From Nocardia vinacea (GTDB lineage: Bacteria; Actinomycetota; Actinomycetes; Mycobacteriales; Mycobacteriaceae), in contig NZ_CP109149.1 of NCBI RefSeq assembly GCF_035920345.1, positions 7,192,001 through 7,256,000 on the forward strand: a stretch of DNA of 64,000 nt, in the 5' to 3' direction. Position numbers and translations under genes: made by a program. The notes beneath the pieces are model-generated. The model was not told the origin of the DNA. It searched no databases and saw only the letters and a program-made list of their open reading frames with translations. Each line of letters begins with the position of its first letter. The stretch's first letter is position 1. Of this stretch, positions 8,549 through 17,745 are shown one piece after another.

Positions 8549-10042
8549 ATGATCATCGATCCCAGTGGGCGTGGCCCCACCATGCGACAACTGTTGGTCG
8601 CCGGCGTATGCGGACTCGTCGTCTTCGCGCTGATCCTCGGCTTTCTGATGGCGAGATACCAAGGCTATTTCGTGCCCAAGGTGCATGTTGTCGCTGATGT
8701 GGGCGACACCGGTGACGGGCTGCCGAGCGAGGCCGACGTGAAGTTCCGCGGCGTGCTGGTCGGCGTGGTCAAGGATGTCGAGGTCGTCGCAAAGGGTGCG
8801 CGGCAGAAGGTGAAGATCGACCTGAAACCGGAATTCGCCGGCGATATCCCGTCGAATGTGACCGCCCGGGTGGTGCCGAGCAACCTGTTCGCCGTCACCT
8901 CGGTGGAATTGGTCTTCAACGGTCCTACGGACAAGTACCTGCACGAGGGCTCGATCATCGAGCAGGACCAGAGCCAGGGCACCATCGCGCTGCAGGACAC
9001 CCTCACCAACGTGCGAAATATCCTCACCAAGCTCGACCCGGTGCAGTTCGGCCGGGTGCTCGGCACGCTCTCCCAGGCGCTGGACGGCAGCGGCCGGATG
9101 CCGGGCTCCACCATCGAGCGGCTCGACAGGTGGCTCACCTCGGTGGACGAGTCCATCCCGAATCTCGGTGTGCTGCTCGACGATTTCTCGGCCTCGGCCC
9201 GCGCACTCAACCAGTCCGCACCCGAATTGCTCGATGTGCTCGGCAGTTCGGTGAAGACCGCGCAGACCATCGCCGATCACCGCTCCGCCCTGGTCGCGTT
9301 GATCAGTGGGACGGCGGGCACGGTGGATACGGTCAACGGACTGTTCGCCCGCAACGGTGATGTCGGTAAGCAGGTCACGGCGGGGACCAGCGATATGTTC
9401 GGCGCGCTTGCCTCGGACGCGAATTCGATCCCGGACACCATCGCCTCGCTGAACAACTCGCTGCGCAAGTTGAGTACGACCTTCCATTGGGGTCCGCAGC
9501 GGCAGATGGTCTGGAATGCCGGTGCGACGCTCACCCCGTACCGGCCGTACGAACAGGCGGACTGCCCGCGCTACGGCAACCTGGCCGGGCCGAGCTGCGC
9601 GACCGCACCGGTGGTCTCCGATCCCGGCTATCTACCGGATTCGATGAAGCCGCGTTCGCTGGAAACGGCACAGGGTTTGGCGAAACTGCCGCTGCCCGCG
9701 GGCTTCCCGGAGATCCCGGGTCTGACCTCGCCGGGTGATCCGCTCGCGCCGACCTCGGCCGAGCCGAAGCCGGCCAGCCCGTTCGCGGGTACGCCGCTGG
9801 AGGGGTTGTTCCCGAATCTGGCGCCACCCGCGCCGAGTGCCCAGCCCTCCGCCGACCAGCCCGCGGCTCCGGCCGTGCCCACCCAACCGGCGAGTGCGCC
9901 AGTAACCGCCGGTCCGATTTCGTACGAAGGAGATGCCGCGATCGTGGCCCTGCTCGGTCGTCGGCCGACCACGGCCGAATATCTGCTGCTCAGTTCGGTA
10001 ATGCGCGGGGGCACCCTGCAGGTCCGAGGTGCCGCCGAATGA
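8549..10042 (+). CDS. mceA: MCE family protein MceA
   Basis: First of six Mce subunits, 497 residues. An N-terminal membrane segment (about 12-35) is followed by an MCE/MlaD domain (about 42-120, with DVKFRGVLVGVV) and a long helical region (about 150-310) that should form the periplasmic tunnel with MceB-F. The C-terminal 150 residues are Pro/Ala-rich and end in a short conserved-looking block, a common feature of MceA proteins in Nocardia and Rhodococcus. Its stop overlaps the mceB start in ATGA. Substrate likely a lipid, fatty acid or sterol by family; not resolved here. Confidence 0.94.
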   Translation: MIIDPSGRGPTMRQLLVAGVCGLVVFALILGFLMARYQGYFVPKVHVVADVGDTGDGLPSEADVKFRGVLVGVVKDVEVVAKGARQKVKIDLKPEFAGDIPSNVTARVVPSNLFAVTSVELVFNGPTDKYLHEGSIIEQDQSQGTIALQDTLTNVRNILTKLDPVQFGRVLGTLSQALDGSGRMPGSTIERLDRWLTSVDESIPNLGVLLDDFSASARALNQSAPELLDVLGSSVKTAQTIADHRSALVALISGTAGTVDTVNGLFARNGDVGKQVTAGTSDMFGALASDANSIPDTIASLNNSLRKLSTTFHWGPQRQMVWNAGATLTPYRPYEQADCPRYGNLAGPSCATAPVVSDPGYLPDSMKPRSLETAQGLAKLPLPAGFPEIPGLTSPGDPLAPTSAEPKPASPFAGTPLEGLFPNLAPPAPSAQPSADQPAAPAVPTQPASAPVTAGPISYEGDAAIVALLGRRPTTAEYLLLSSVMRGGTLQVRGAAE

Positions 10043-11082
10043 GCGTTCGTAAACCACTGATCGGCTTCAGCATCTTCGCGATTGTCTCGATCCTGGTCAC
10101 CGTCGTCGTCTGGAATACGCTGGCGCGGGTCGTGGAGGGTGATACCAACACCTACTCCGCAACCTTCAGCGATGTGCTCGGCCTGCGCGAGGGTGCCGAC
10201 GTCCGGATGGCCGGCGTGCGGGTCGGCAAGGTCGAAAAGATCGAACTGACCCGCGATTCCAAGACCAAGAAGTCCGTCGCCAACGTGACGTTCGTCGTGC
10301 AGCGCAACCAGACGGTGTACGACGACACCAAGGCACTGGTGCGCTACCAGAACCTGATCGGCCAGCGCTATATCGCGCTGGCTCCTGGCAAGGCGGCGAG
10401 CCCGGCGGCGTTGAAGAACAAGGCCACCATCCCGCTGGAGCGCACCGAACCGTCCTTCGACGTGTCCGGACTGCTCAACGGATTTCAGCCGCTGTTCCAG
10501 GTGTTGCAGCCCGAACAGGTGAACCGGCTCTCGGAGACCTTCATCCAGGCATTACAGGGTGACGGTGTTTCGTTGAGCTCGTTCATCACCCAGGCCGCCA
10601 CCCTGGCCACGGATTTCCAGCGCAGGGACGCGATTCTCAGCGATGTGATCACCAACCTCAGCGGCGTCATGTCCGGGTTGGCCAAGCGAGGTGATGAATT
10701 GGAGACCCTGGTTACCCAGACCCGGGCACTGATCGGCGGCCTGTACGACCAGGGCCAGTCGCTGCAATCGTCCACGGTGCAGATCGCGGACGCGACCAGC
10801 TCCCTGGTCGACATGTTGGGCAAGATCCAGCCGAAGCTGGCCACCGCACAGGATTCGACGAGCGCGGCGCTGACGTTGTTGATCGCCAACGGCGCCAAGC
10901 TCGACCAAGCCGCGATCGACCTGCCCGCGGCGCTGGCCGCCCTCGGCAAGTTCACCCAGGACGGCGCCTACGCGAACGCGTACTTCTGCAAGCTGGACGT
11001 CTCGCTCTACGGCATCCTGCTCCCCCGCGGTCTGCTCCCACAGATCGGTGGCAACGGACAGTCGGCGGTGTGCCGCCCATGA
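10039..11082 (+). CDS. mceB: MCE family protein MceB
   Basis: Mce subunit of 347 residues with an N-terminal signal anchor (about 8-30), an MCE domain (about 38-115, with EGADVRMAGVRVGKV) and a helical tunnel domain up to residue 300. Near the C-terminus it has FCKLDVSLYG, a typical MceB ending with Cys. Start ATG 10039 overlaps the mceA stop by four bases and the stop overlaps the mceC start in the same way, so the six subunits are likely made in fixed ratio by coupled translation. Confidence 0.94.
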   Translation: MSVRKPLIGFSIFAIVSILVTVVVWNTLARVVEGDTNTYSATFSDVLGLREGADVRMAGVRVGKVEKIELTRDSKTKKSVANVTFVVQRNQTVYDDTKALVRYQNLIGQRYIALAPGKAASPAALKNKATIPLERTEPSFDVSGLLNGFQPLFQVLQPEQVNRLSETFIQALQGDGVSLSSFITQAATLATDFQRRDAILSDVITNLSGVMSGLAKRGDELETLVTQTRALIGGLYDQGQSLQSSTVQIADATSSLVDMLGKIQPKLATAQDSTSAALTLLIANGAKLDQAAIDLPAALAALGKFTQDGAYANAYFCKLDVSLYGILLPRGLLPQIGGNGQSAVCRP

Positions 11083-12074
11083 CCAAGATCAAGGACAGGT
11101 TCAACAACAACCGCTACTTCTGGCTGGGTGTCATCGGTGGCATCCTCATCATCGTGCTGCTGATCGGCTCGAGCGCTTACAAGCTGATCGGCGTCGGTGA
11201 GAAGACGGTCAAGGCCGAGTTCGTGCAGACCGCCGGGGTCAAGGTCGGCGACAAGGTCAATGTGGCCGGCATCCCGAGCGGCCATGTGGCCGGTGCGAAG
11301 CTGGAGAACGGGCATATCCTGCTCACCCTCAGCGTGAATGACGATGTCAAGCTCGGGCCGGACGCCAGGGCCTCGATCAAGATGGCGACGCTGCTCGGCG
11401 CACGCTATGTCGATCTGGACCCGGGTGATGGGTCGGGGCTGAAGGACAGCCGAATTCCGTTGTCCAACACCTCGGTTCCGTACAACTTGGCCGATGTGGT
11501 CGAGTACGGCACGCCGAAGTTCGAGGCGCTCGACACCAAGCAGTTGGCCACCTCGCTCGACCTGATCAATAAGCAGATGGGCGATTCGCCCGCGCTGACG
11601 GCGCAGGCGCTCGACAGCATCGGCGCGCTGGCGAAGGTGATGGATTCGCGCAAGGCGGAGGTCGACAGCCTGCTCAAGGATCTCGACCGGGTCACCAGGA
11701 TTCTCGGCGACAACCGAAACAGTGTGCTGCTGGTGATCACCCAGGGCGAGGCCATCGCCAACCGGGTGATGGAGCGGCAGAGCCTGTTGCGCCAGCTGCT
11801 CGACAATGTGTCGACGTTGAGCCGCCAGCTGCAGGCGATCGGCGCGGCCAATAACAACCAGCTCGGCCCGACCATCGCGCAGCTGAACACCATGGCGGAG
11901 GGGCTGCAGAAGAATAAGGACAACCTCGACCGGATGCTGCAGATCATGCCGGTGTCGGTGCGCACCTTCAACAACGCGTTCGGCAACGGTCCGTACGGTG
12001 AGGTCGGCCTCCCCTGGCTCTTCCCCGACAACTGGTTGTGCTTCGCCCACCTGATCGAGGGGTGCCAGGGATGA
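11079..12074 (+). CDS. mceC: MCE family protein MceC
   Basis: Mce subunit of 331 residues. ATG 11079 was chosen because it overlaps the mceB stop (ATGA), matching the pattern across the operon; an in-frame GTG lies 9 bases upstream. Membrane segment about 17-38, MCE domain about 45-120 (GVKVGDKVNVAGIPSGHV), then a helical region. It ends FPDNWLCFAHLIEGCQG, with two Cys that may pair. It acts with the other Mce subunits in the envelope lipid conduit. Confidence 0.93.
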   Translation: MTKIKDRFNNNRYFWLGVIGGILIIVLLIGSSAYKLIGVGEKTVKAEFVQTAGVKVGDKVNVAGIPSGHVAGAKLENGHILLTLSVNDDVKLGPDARASIKMATLLGARYVDLDPGDGSGLKDSRIPLSNTSVPYNLADVVEYGTPKFEALDTKQLATSLDLINKQMGDSPALTAQALDSIGALAKVMDSRKAEVDSLLKDLDRVTRILGDNRNSVLLVITQGEAIANRVMERQSLLRQLLDNVSTLSRQLQAIGAANNNQLGPTIAQLNTMAEGLQKNKDNLDRMLQIMPVSVRTFNNAFGNGPYGEVGLPWLFPDNWLCFAHLIEGCQG

Positions 12075-13192
12075 GACTGATGCGAATCAACCTGCGCCGG
12101 CCGAATCTGCGGCGGGTGGCCAAACCATTGATGATCAGTGCCGCGGCGCTGGCCATCGGCAGTTGCTCACTGATGCCGAGTTCGATGAACAGCGCACTGG
12201 GCAACACGATCACGATCACCGCGGACTTCGAGAACATTGCGGGTGTCTTCGAGGGCAATCCGATCACCGTGCTCGGCCTGCAAGTCGGCAAGATCGACAA
12301 GATCATTCCCAAGGGCACCATGGTCGAGGTGCATATGACGATCGATAAGGACGTCAAGATCCCGAAAGATGCGATGGCAGCGATTGTTTCGCCGTCCATC
12401 GTCACCGACCGGCACGTCGAACTCACCCCGGTCTACACCCAGGGCGAGACCATGTCCGATGGCGCGCATCTGCCGAAGGCGAAGACCAAGACACCGGTCG
12501 AGCTGGACACGATGCTCAAGACCATCGATCAGTTCGCTGCCGCGCTCAAGCCGGAACCGGGTACCGAGGGCATCGGTCCGCTGTCGGGGCGGGTGCTCTA
12601 TCCGATGTTGAACGGCAACGGCGAGAAGATGCGTGACACCCTCAACGCGCTCTCCGGCGCGTTGAAGGTCGGCGTCGACAATAAGGACGCGGTCTCCAGC
12701 ATCATCGTCAAGTTGAACGAGCTGACCACGATGTTGGCCGAAAACGACCAGTCCGTACGCGATTTCAGCAATCGGATGACACAGATGACCGGACTGCTCA
12801 GCGATCAGGCCCCCGGTCTGCAGGCTACGCTGCAGCAGCTCAACGACTTCCTGGCCAATACGAGTTCGGTCTTCGTGCAGTACCAGGATCAGCTGGGCAG
12901 TTCGCTGGAGGGTCTGACCAAGGTGACCGATCAGTTGCGTGCCAACGCCCGCGGCCTCACCGAGGTCGTCGACCTCGCGCCGCTGCTCATGCAGAACCTG
13001 GACCGGTCGATGAACCGGGAGTTGGGTTACGTCCGGCTGCACGGCAACCTGCCGACCTTCCTCAACGGCGAACTGCTCAGCGTGTTCTGTGAACGGATTC
13101 AAATGCGCTCGGATGGTTGCCGGACCGGCAAACTGGAGGACCTCGGTCCCGATCTTGGTGTTACGGCGGCACTGCTGGGGATGACCAAATGA
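12071..13192 (+). CDS. mceD: MCE family protein MceD, with lipobox-like Cys
   Basis: Mce subunit of 373 residues; start ATG 12071 overlaps the mceC stop. The N-terminal hydrophobic stretch ends in IGSC, an imperfect lipobox that could allow lipid attachment, followed by SLMPSS. The MCE domain (about 50-130, VFEGNPITVLGLQVGKI) and a long helical domain follow. In most mce operons only MceE is the lipoprotein, so a Cys of this kind in the D position is of mild interest. It overlaps mceE at its end. Confidence 0.92.
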   Translation: MRLMRINLRRPNLRRVAKPLMISAAALAIGSCSLMPSSMNSALGNTITITADFENIAGVFEGNPITVLGLQVGKIDKIIPKGTMVEVHMTIDKDVKIPKDAMAAIVSPSIVTDRHVELTPVYTQGETMSDGAHLPKAKTKTPVELDTMLKTIDQFAAALKPEPGTEGIGPLSGRVLYPMLNGNGEKMRDTLNALSGALKVGVDNKDAVSSIIVKLNELTTMLAENDQSVRDFSNRMTQMTGLLSDQAPGLQATLQQLNDFLANTSSVFVQYQDQLGSSLEGLTKVTDQLRANARGLTEVVDLAPLLMQNLDRSMNRELGYVRLHGNLPTFLNGELLSVFCERIQMRSDGCRTGKLEDLGPDLGVTAALLGMTK

Positions 13193-14295
13193 GCGACCGG
13201 TTCACATTCAAAGCCCGCCGCGCGGTGATCGCGCTGGCCGCGGCGTCCGGAGTCGCCATCACCTCCGGCTGTGGTCTCACGGTGGAGAGCCTGCCGCTGC
13301 CCAAACCGGGCGTGACCGGTGAGACCTACACCCTGCACGCGAAATTCGAGAACGCGCTGAACCTGCCTGATCAGGCGAAGGTCAAGATCGGTGGCTCCGA
13401 TGTCGGCGTCGTCTCGAATATCCAGACCAAGAACTTCGAGGCCGTTGTCGATCTGAAGATCAGCAAGGACATCGACCTTCCGGTCGGTAGCACGGCCGAA
13501 CTGCGGCAAGCCACCCCGCTCGGCGACGTGTTCATCGCGGTGTCGAAGGCCAAGGCGGATCCGGGCGCCCCGATGCTGCACAACGGCGACACCCTCGGTT
13601 TGGACAAGACCTCGGCGGGCGCCACCGTCGAGGAGTTACTGATCTCGGTATCCATGTTGTTCAACGGCGGTGGCGTCGCGGCGCTCACCAAGCTGACCTC
13701 GGAGCTGGACTCGATCGTCGGCGGCCGCGGTGACCAGATAGCGCATCTGATCACCGAAATGACCGGCGTGGTCGGCAGTTTGAACGACAACAGCGCTCGG
13801 ATCGACAGTGTGCTCGCCGAGTTCGGCTCGCTGGCCACCACCATCGAGTCGAGGCATTCGGAGTTGGGGCAGGTCGCGGACACCCTGCCACAGATGATCG
13901 GTGCCGTCGCGGAGAACAACCGCGCGATCGGTGATCTGCTGCAGAAGATTTCGGTGACCAGCGCGGCGCTCGGCGACTATGCCAACACCTCCAGCGACCA
14001 ACTGAGCGATCTACTCGACAATGTGCACAAGCTGATGGACGCGCTGTCGCGGACCGAGCAGAACTTCGGTCCCGCACTGGATGCGCTGCACGAGATCCGC
14101 GGTCCGATCGAAGCGTCCTTCCGCGGTAACAGCCTCGCGGTCTATGCCACTGTCACCAATATCCACAACTTCAGCTTGTTGTCGGATCCTGCGCAGGGCA
14201 AATTCTTCGATGGCCGCGATCTCAGCGACTTCGCGGGCAGCCTGATCACTGTCCTGCAGGCCATTCAGGGACGACTGCAGGGGGGACACCGATGA
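13189..14295 (+). CDS. mceE: MCE family lipoprotein MceE (LprK-like)
   Basis: Mce subunit of 368 residues starting at ATG 13189 (ATGA overlap with mceD). The signal peptide ends in ITSGC, a lipobox, and is followed by GLTVESLPLPKPG, the usual MceE sequence after the lipidated Cys. MCE domain about 45-125, then helical segments to about 320. It should be membrane-anchored by lipid rather than by a helix. The stop overlaps the mceF start. Confidence 0.94.
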   Translation: MSDRFTFKARRAVIALAAASGVAITSGCGLTVESLPLPKPGVTGETYTLHAKFENALNLPDQAKVKIGGSDVGVVSNIQTKNFEAVVDLKISKDIDLPVGSTAELRQATPLGDVFIAVSKAKADPGAPMLHNGDTLGLDKTSAGATVEELLISVSMLFNGGGVAALTKLTSELDSIVGGRGDQIAHLITEMTGVVGSLNDNSARIDSVLAEFGSLATTIESRHSELGQVADTLPQMIGAVAENNRAIGDLLQKISVTSAALGDYANTSSDQLSDLLDNVHKLMDALSRTEQNFGPALDALHEIRGPIEASFRGNSLAVYATVTNIHNFSLLSDPAQGKFFDGRDLSDFAGSLITVLQAIQGRLQGGHR

Positions 14296-15470
14296 GTTGG
14301 CTCGGCAAACTGATGCAGCGCAAGATGCTGCTGTCCACCATCGGTCTGGTACTGATATTCATCGTCGGCGCCAGCTATCTGCTGGTGAGTGTCATGCGGG
14401 TGAATCCGCTGAAGTCGACCTATGCCGTCACGGTGGACCTGGACCGCTCCGGTGGTCTGCAGCCGGGCAACGATGTGACCCTGCGTGGCTATCGCGTCGG
14501 TAAGGTGACCTCGATCGAGTTGGTTGATCGCGGACAGTCCATCGCCGCGAAAGCCGAAATCGACACGAAGTACAAGATTCCGGTCGACACCAAGGTCTCG
14601 GTGGGCGCGCTCTCCGGCGCCGGTGAGCAGTACATCGACTTCCGGCCGAATACCGAGCAGGCGCCGTTCCTGAAGGACGGTTCGGTCATCGAATTCGATG
14701 CGGAGAAGATCAAGACCCCGACCCCGATCTGGTCGGTGCTCGACAACTCGAGCGCGCTGATCGCCCAGGTAAATCCGGATCAGTTCAGTGTCATCCTGGC
14801 CAATTTGGATACCGCGCTCAGTGGTGGCCCGGATCAGTTGCGCGGCATGGTGAATGGCATCAGCCTGGCCATGGCCGGATTCGACAATCTGCTGCCGCAG
14901 ACCCAGAACCTGATTACCAACCTGCGCACCATCGCGAACACCACGTCGAATGCGCAGCCCGATCTGGGGACGCTGACCCGCAATTCGGGTCAGCTGTTCG
15001 ATCAGTTCAACAATGCCAACGCCGAATTGCTGGCGATCCTGGAGAAGGCCCCGGGACAGCTGACCAGCCTCGGCGCGGTGCTGGATAAGACGGCCGACCC
15101 GATCACCAGTCTGGCGGCCAACTTCGCGGCGGTGACCAAGGCCGCGCAGTTGCGGATCCCGGCGTTGCAGGCGCTGTTCCCGTCGTTGAATATCGGGTTG
15201 TCCGCCGCTGGTGTGCCGGCGCACGACAACGAGTTCTACGCCGTCGCGGATATCTGGGTTCGACCGATCTGCCAGTACAAGCACACGCCGATTCGCAATG
15301 AGGTCGTCCAGGACGGCTCGGTGCCCAAGTGGAACTACTGCGAGAATCCGCCGCCTGGGCTGCAGGTGCGTGGTTCGGCGAATGCGCCGCGGCCGAATGT
15401 TCCGGACAATGGTGCGCAGATGCCGCCGGGTGCGGATCCAAATGAAATGACCCCGCCGCCACTGCGCTAG
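14292..15470 (+). CDS. mceF: MCE family protein MceF
   Basis: Last of the six Mce subunits, 392 residues. Membrane segment about 13-35, MCE domain about 43-120 (SGGLQPGNDVTLRGYRVGKV), helical domain to about 300, and a C-terminal tail that is Pro-rich (NPPPGLQV and further). ATG 14292 overlaps the mceE stop. The operon pauses after this gene: 220 bases with a dispersed repeat separate it from the Mce-associated gene. Confidence 0.94.
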   Translation: MSWLGKLMQRKMLLSTIGLVLIFIVGASYLLVSVMRVNPLKSTYAVTVDLDRSGGLQPGNDVTLRGYRVGKVTSIELVDRGQSIAAKAEIDTKYKIPVDTKVSVGALSGAGEQYIDFRPNTEQAPFLKDGSVIEFDAEKIKTPTPIWSVLDNSSALIAQVNPDQFSVILANLDTALSGGPDQLRGMVNGISLAMAGFDNLLPQTQNLITNLRTIANTTSNAQPDLGTLTRNSGQLFDQFNNANAELLAILEKAPGQLTSLGAVLDKTADPITSLAANFAAVTKAAQLRIPALQALFPSLNIGLSAAGVPAHDNEFYAVADIWVRPICQYKHTPIRNEVVQDGSVPKWNYCENPPPGLQVRGSANAPRPNVPDNGAQMPPGADPNEMTPPPLR

Positions 15471-15502
15471 CGACTGCTTGCAGGTCGTTCGAAAGGATCA
15501 GC
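15468..15502. repeat. 35-bp dispersed repeat, copy 1
   Basis: Starts inside the mceF stop codon. It matches 48193-48227 in the same orientation at 32 of 35 positions, core GCTTGCAGGTCG. Both copies lie 110-190 bases ahead of a plus-strand gene. No known family recognised. Confidence 0.8.
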
Positions 15503-15690
15503 GGTGATCCGAACACTGCGGTGAGTTGACACAGCGAGCGGTACGTATTCGACGGTGAGTTACCCCGGCCCGGGCGTGCGATCCCGGGCCGGGAATACTC
15601 CCCCGCAGAGTGCGAACGGTTCGTCCGATGCGGACCGACAAGGCAATATCGGTGCGCTCGAGTGCGCCGGGAAAGTGCAGGATTGTATCG

Positions 15691-16434
15691 ATGTCCACTG
15701 ATGATGCCCGCGCCGAGAACCAGAACTCGGATGCCCCCGAAGACGACGCCAAGGTCGATGCGCCCGCCGAGGACAAGACGGTCGAGATCGGGAAGGCGGG
15801 CGATGCGGGAGCCGCGGAGCCGACCCCGGCTGCCCCCAAGTCCGAGCCGAATCAGCCGGCGGCCACGCCGGCCAAGGGCGCTGCGCAGCCGGTCACCCAG
15901 AATCGCGGCAAGGAGCGGGGCGCACTGGTCCCGATTATCGCGGCGTTCGTCGCCGGTGTGCTGCTCGTCGCGGCGGTCACCGCCGTCGTGGTGTTCTACC
16001 GGCAGGCGAGCAATCGCGGCGACGAGTTGGACGCGCATGCCGACGCCACCGCGGCGGCGTGCGAATACGGCAAGCTGATCTCGACCTACGATCCGCAGAC
16101 CATCGACGAGTACCTGAAGAAGGTGGATGCCGCGTCGACCGGTGACTGGAAGGATCAGTTCGCCAAGCTCGGCCAGGACCTCAAGGGCGTCGTCATCGAT
16201 GCCAAGGCCACCTCGTCCACCTACGACATGCAGTGCGGCTTCCAGTCCGGCGATACCGAGAACGCGAATGTTCTGGTGGTGATCGGTCAGACCACCACCA
16301 ATGTGAATATCGCCGCTGCGAACAAGCCGCCGAGCAAGGTGGAGCTCGTGGTGGTGGCCGGTCTGAAGAAGGTCGGCGACAAGTGGCTGGTCGACAAGTT
16401 CGACCTGCCCATCCTGAAGCAGATGGGCAACTGA
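15691..16434 (+). CDS. Mce-associated membrane protein
   Basis: Protein of 247 residues starting at ATG 15691. An acidic and Ala/Pro-rich cytoplasmic tail (about 1-75) precedes one membrane segment (LVPIIAAFVAGVLLVAA, about 77-100) and an external domain of about 145 residues with two Cys. This is the layout of Mce-associated proteins (Mas), which stabilise Mce complexes in mycobacteria. Many mce operons carry two or more such genes; only one is present here. A strong hairpin terminator follows, marking the end of the locus. The ribosome site is weak (AGGA about 10 bases upstream). Confidence 0.85.
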   Translation: MSTDDARAENQNSDAPEDDAKVDAPAEDKTVEIGKAGDAGAAEPTPAAPKSEPNQPAATPAKGAAQPVTQNRGKERGALVPIIAAFVAGVLLVAAVTAVVVFYRQASNRGDELDAHADATAAACEYGKLISTYDPQTIDEYLKKVDAASTGDWKDQFAKLGQDLKGVVIDAKATSSTYDMQCGFQSGDTENANVLVVIGQTTTNVNIAAANKPPSKVELVVVAGLKKVGDKWLVDKFDLPILKQMGN

Positions 16435-16458
16435 TCGGATTATCTACTCCGAAAAGCG

Positions 16459-16496
16459 CCTCCGGGCGGGTGGGAATGGCACCACCCGCCCGGAGG
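16459..16496. terminator. Terminator after the mce locus
   Basis: Perfect 15-bp inverted repeat (16459-16473 with 16482-16496), 8-base loop, followed by TCTTTCC. It separates the mce locus from the convergent RNase HI gene and could work in both directions. Confidence 0.88.
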
Positions 16497-16534
16497 TCTT
16501 TCCGGCGGTCTTGCGTCCGGTCGCGCCGGCGGAC

Positions 16535-17113
16535 TCAGAACAAAGTCAATGCCTGAGGTGCTGGTGCGACCGGCTTCCCCGCTGACCGCGGCCGGGCGGA
16601 TTTTGTGGTCTTCTCGGAGGAGTCCTCGAGCACCGGCTGCAGCTCGGGGAGTTCCGCGGTCGGGACCTCACCGGCCGCCGCGGAGGCCGCGGCCTGTCTG
16701 GCCGCCTCGCCCGCGAGGGTGTCGGCCATTTCGTTGAAGTAATTGCCGACGTGTCCACGCACCCAACGGAACCGGACCGGTCCCGGCCGGGAAGCGATGG
16801 CCCGGTCGATCTGTTTGATGAGTTCGATATTCTTCACCGCGCCGCCGCTGGCGGTGCGCCAGCCGTTGGTCCGCCAGCCGAAGATCCACTCCGAGGCGCA
16901 TTTGATCGCGTAGAGCGAATCGCTCTCGATGAACAGCGGTTCCTCGCCCGGATGGGCGAGTACCGCCTCCAATAGCGCGCGCAGCTCCGCGACCTGGTTG
17001 GTTCCGGTGGCGGCTCCCCCGCTGCGTGAACCGCCCTGATGATTGACCCAAGCCCAGCCGATAGCGCCGCCGGGATTGCGGAGGCAGGATCCGTCGGTGC
17101 TCACGATGATCAT
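16535..17113 (-). CDS. rnhA: Ribonuclease HI family protein
   Basis: RNase H fold, 192 residues from ATG 17113. It cuts the RNA strand of RNA-DNA hybrids. The catalytic carboxylates can be placed: Asp7 in STDGSC, Glu43 in AELRA, Asp65 in ESDSLYA and Asp near 129 in NEMADTLAGE, with the RGH loop before the last. A low-complexity tail of about 55 residues (Ala/Pro/Glu, ending APQALTLF) follows the domain. Upstream in-frame starts at 17122 (GTG) and 17143 cannot be excluded. It directly follows the SRPBCC gene on the same strand, 10 bases apart. Confidence 0.88.
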   Translation of the reverse strand: MIIVSTDGSCLRNPGGAIGWAWVNHQGGSRSGGAATGTNQVAELRALLEAVLAHPGEEPLFIESDSLYAIKCASEWIFGWRTNGWRTASGGAVKNIELIKQIDRAIASRPGPVRFRWVRGHVGNYFNEMADTLAGEAARQAAASAAAGEVPTAELPELQPVLEDSSEKTTKSARPRSAGKPVAPAPQALTLF

Positions 17114-17123
17114 GGATGGCACC

Positions 17124-17594
17124 CTACGCAATCCGACCGACAAGATCGGTACCGTGGAATTCCTCTATCTCCCTTCGCAACTGGGATTCGGTGCGGCGCA
17201 GCGCCGAGCGCACGGCGGAATCCACCAAGCGCAGGCACAGCCGACCGAACAGCCCACTCGGTGGAGCGTACTCCGCTTGCGAGGTCAGCACCGAGCGTCC
17301 GTAGCCGAGCGGGTCGAAGCGCAGCGTCAAAGTGCCCGCCAAACCCCCGTGCAATGTGTAGCCGATCACGACATTGCGCCGGTATTCGGTGATTTCGCAT
17401 TCGATGGTCGGCCGCCACAGTCCCAGACTGATCCGAGTCGTGAAGACCGCACCGAGACCCTGGTCGAGCTCGCCTTTCGGCTCGAACGCGGCGACGGCGA
17501 ACATCCAATCCGGCACGAACTGATGATTGTCCGTATAGGTGAAGGCCACCTCGACCGGGGCTCCGACGTCGCTCGCGTACTTGATGTGGCCCAT
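17124..17594 (-). CDS. SRPBCC / polyketide-cyclase-like protein
   Basis: Protein of 156 residues with the START/Bet v1-like pattern: beta strand MGHIKYASDVGAPVEVAF, a VPDWMFAV segment and a long C-terminal helix with LRRTESQLRREIEEF. Such proteins bind hydrophobic ligands in a cavity; many have no known ligand. ATG 17594 follows GGGAGGGG at 5 bases. It probably shares a transcript with the RNase HI gene. No catalytic residue can be named. Confidence 0.8.
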   Translation of the reverse strand: MGHIKYASDVGAPVEVAFTYTDNHQFVPDWMFAVAAFEPKGELDQGLGAVFTTRISLGLWRPTIECEITEYRRNVVIGYTLHGGLAGTLTLRFDPLGYGRSVLTSQAEYAPPSGLFGRLCLRLVDSAVRSALRRTESQLRREIEEFHGTDLVGRIA

Positions 17595-17745
17595 AGGGCC
17601 CCTCCCTGTTGGCTGCCGCTAAAAGTACTACAGCTCTCCTCTTTATTCGAGGGGTTGCCCGGAATTTGGTTGGCGGACTTACCACATTCATGACCGGGTG
17701 GTCGCTTGGTTTGCTGGAACGCGCAACCCAGCTAACTCGGCGGGG

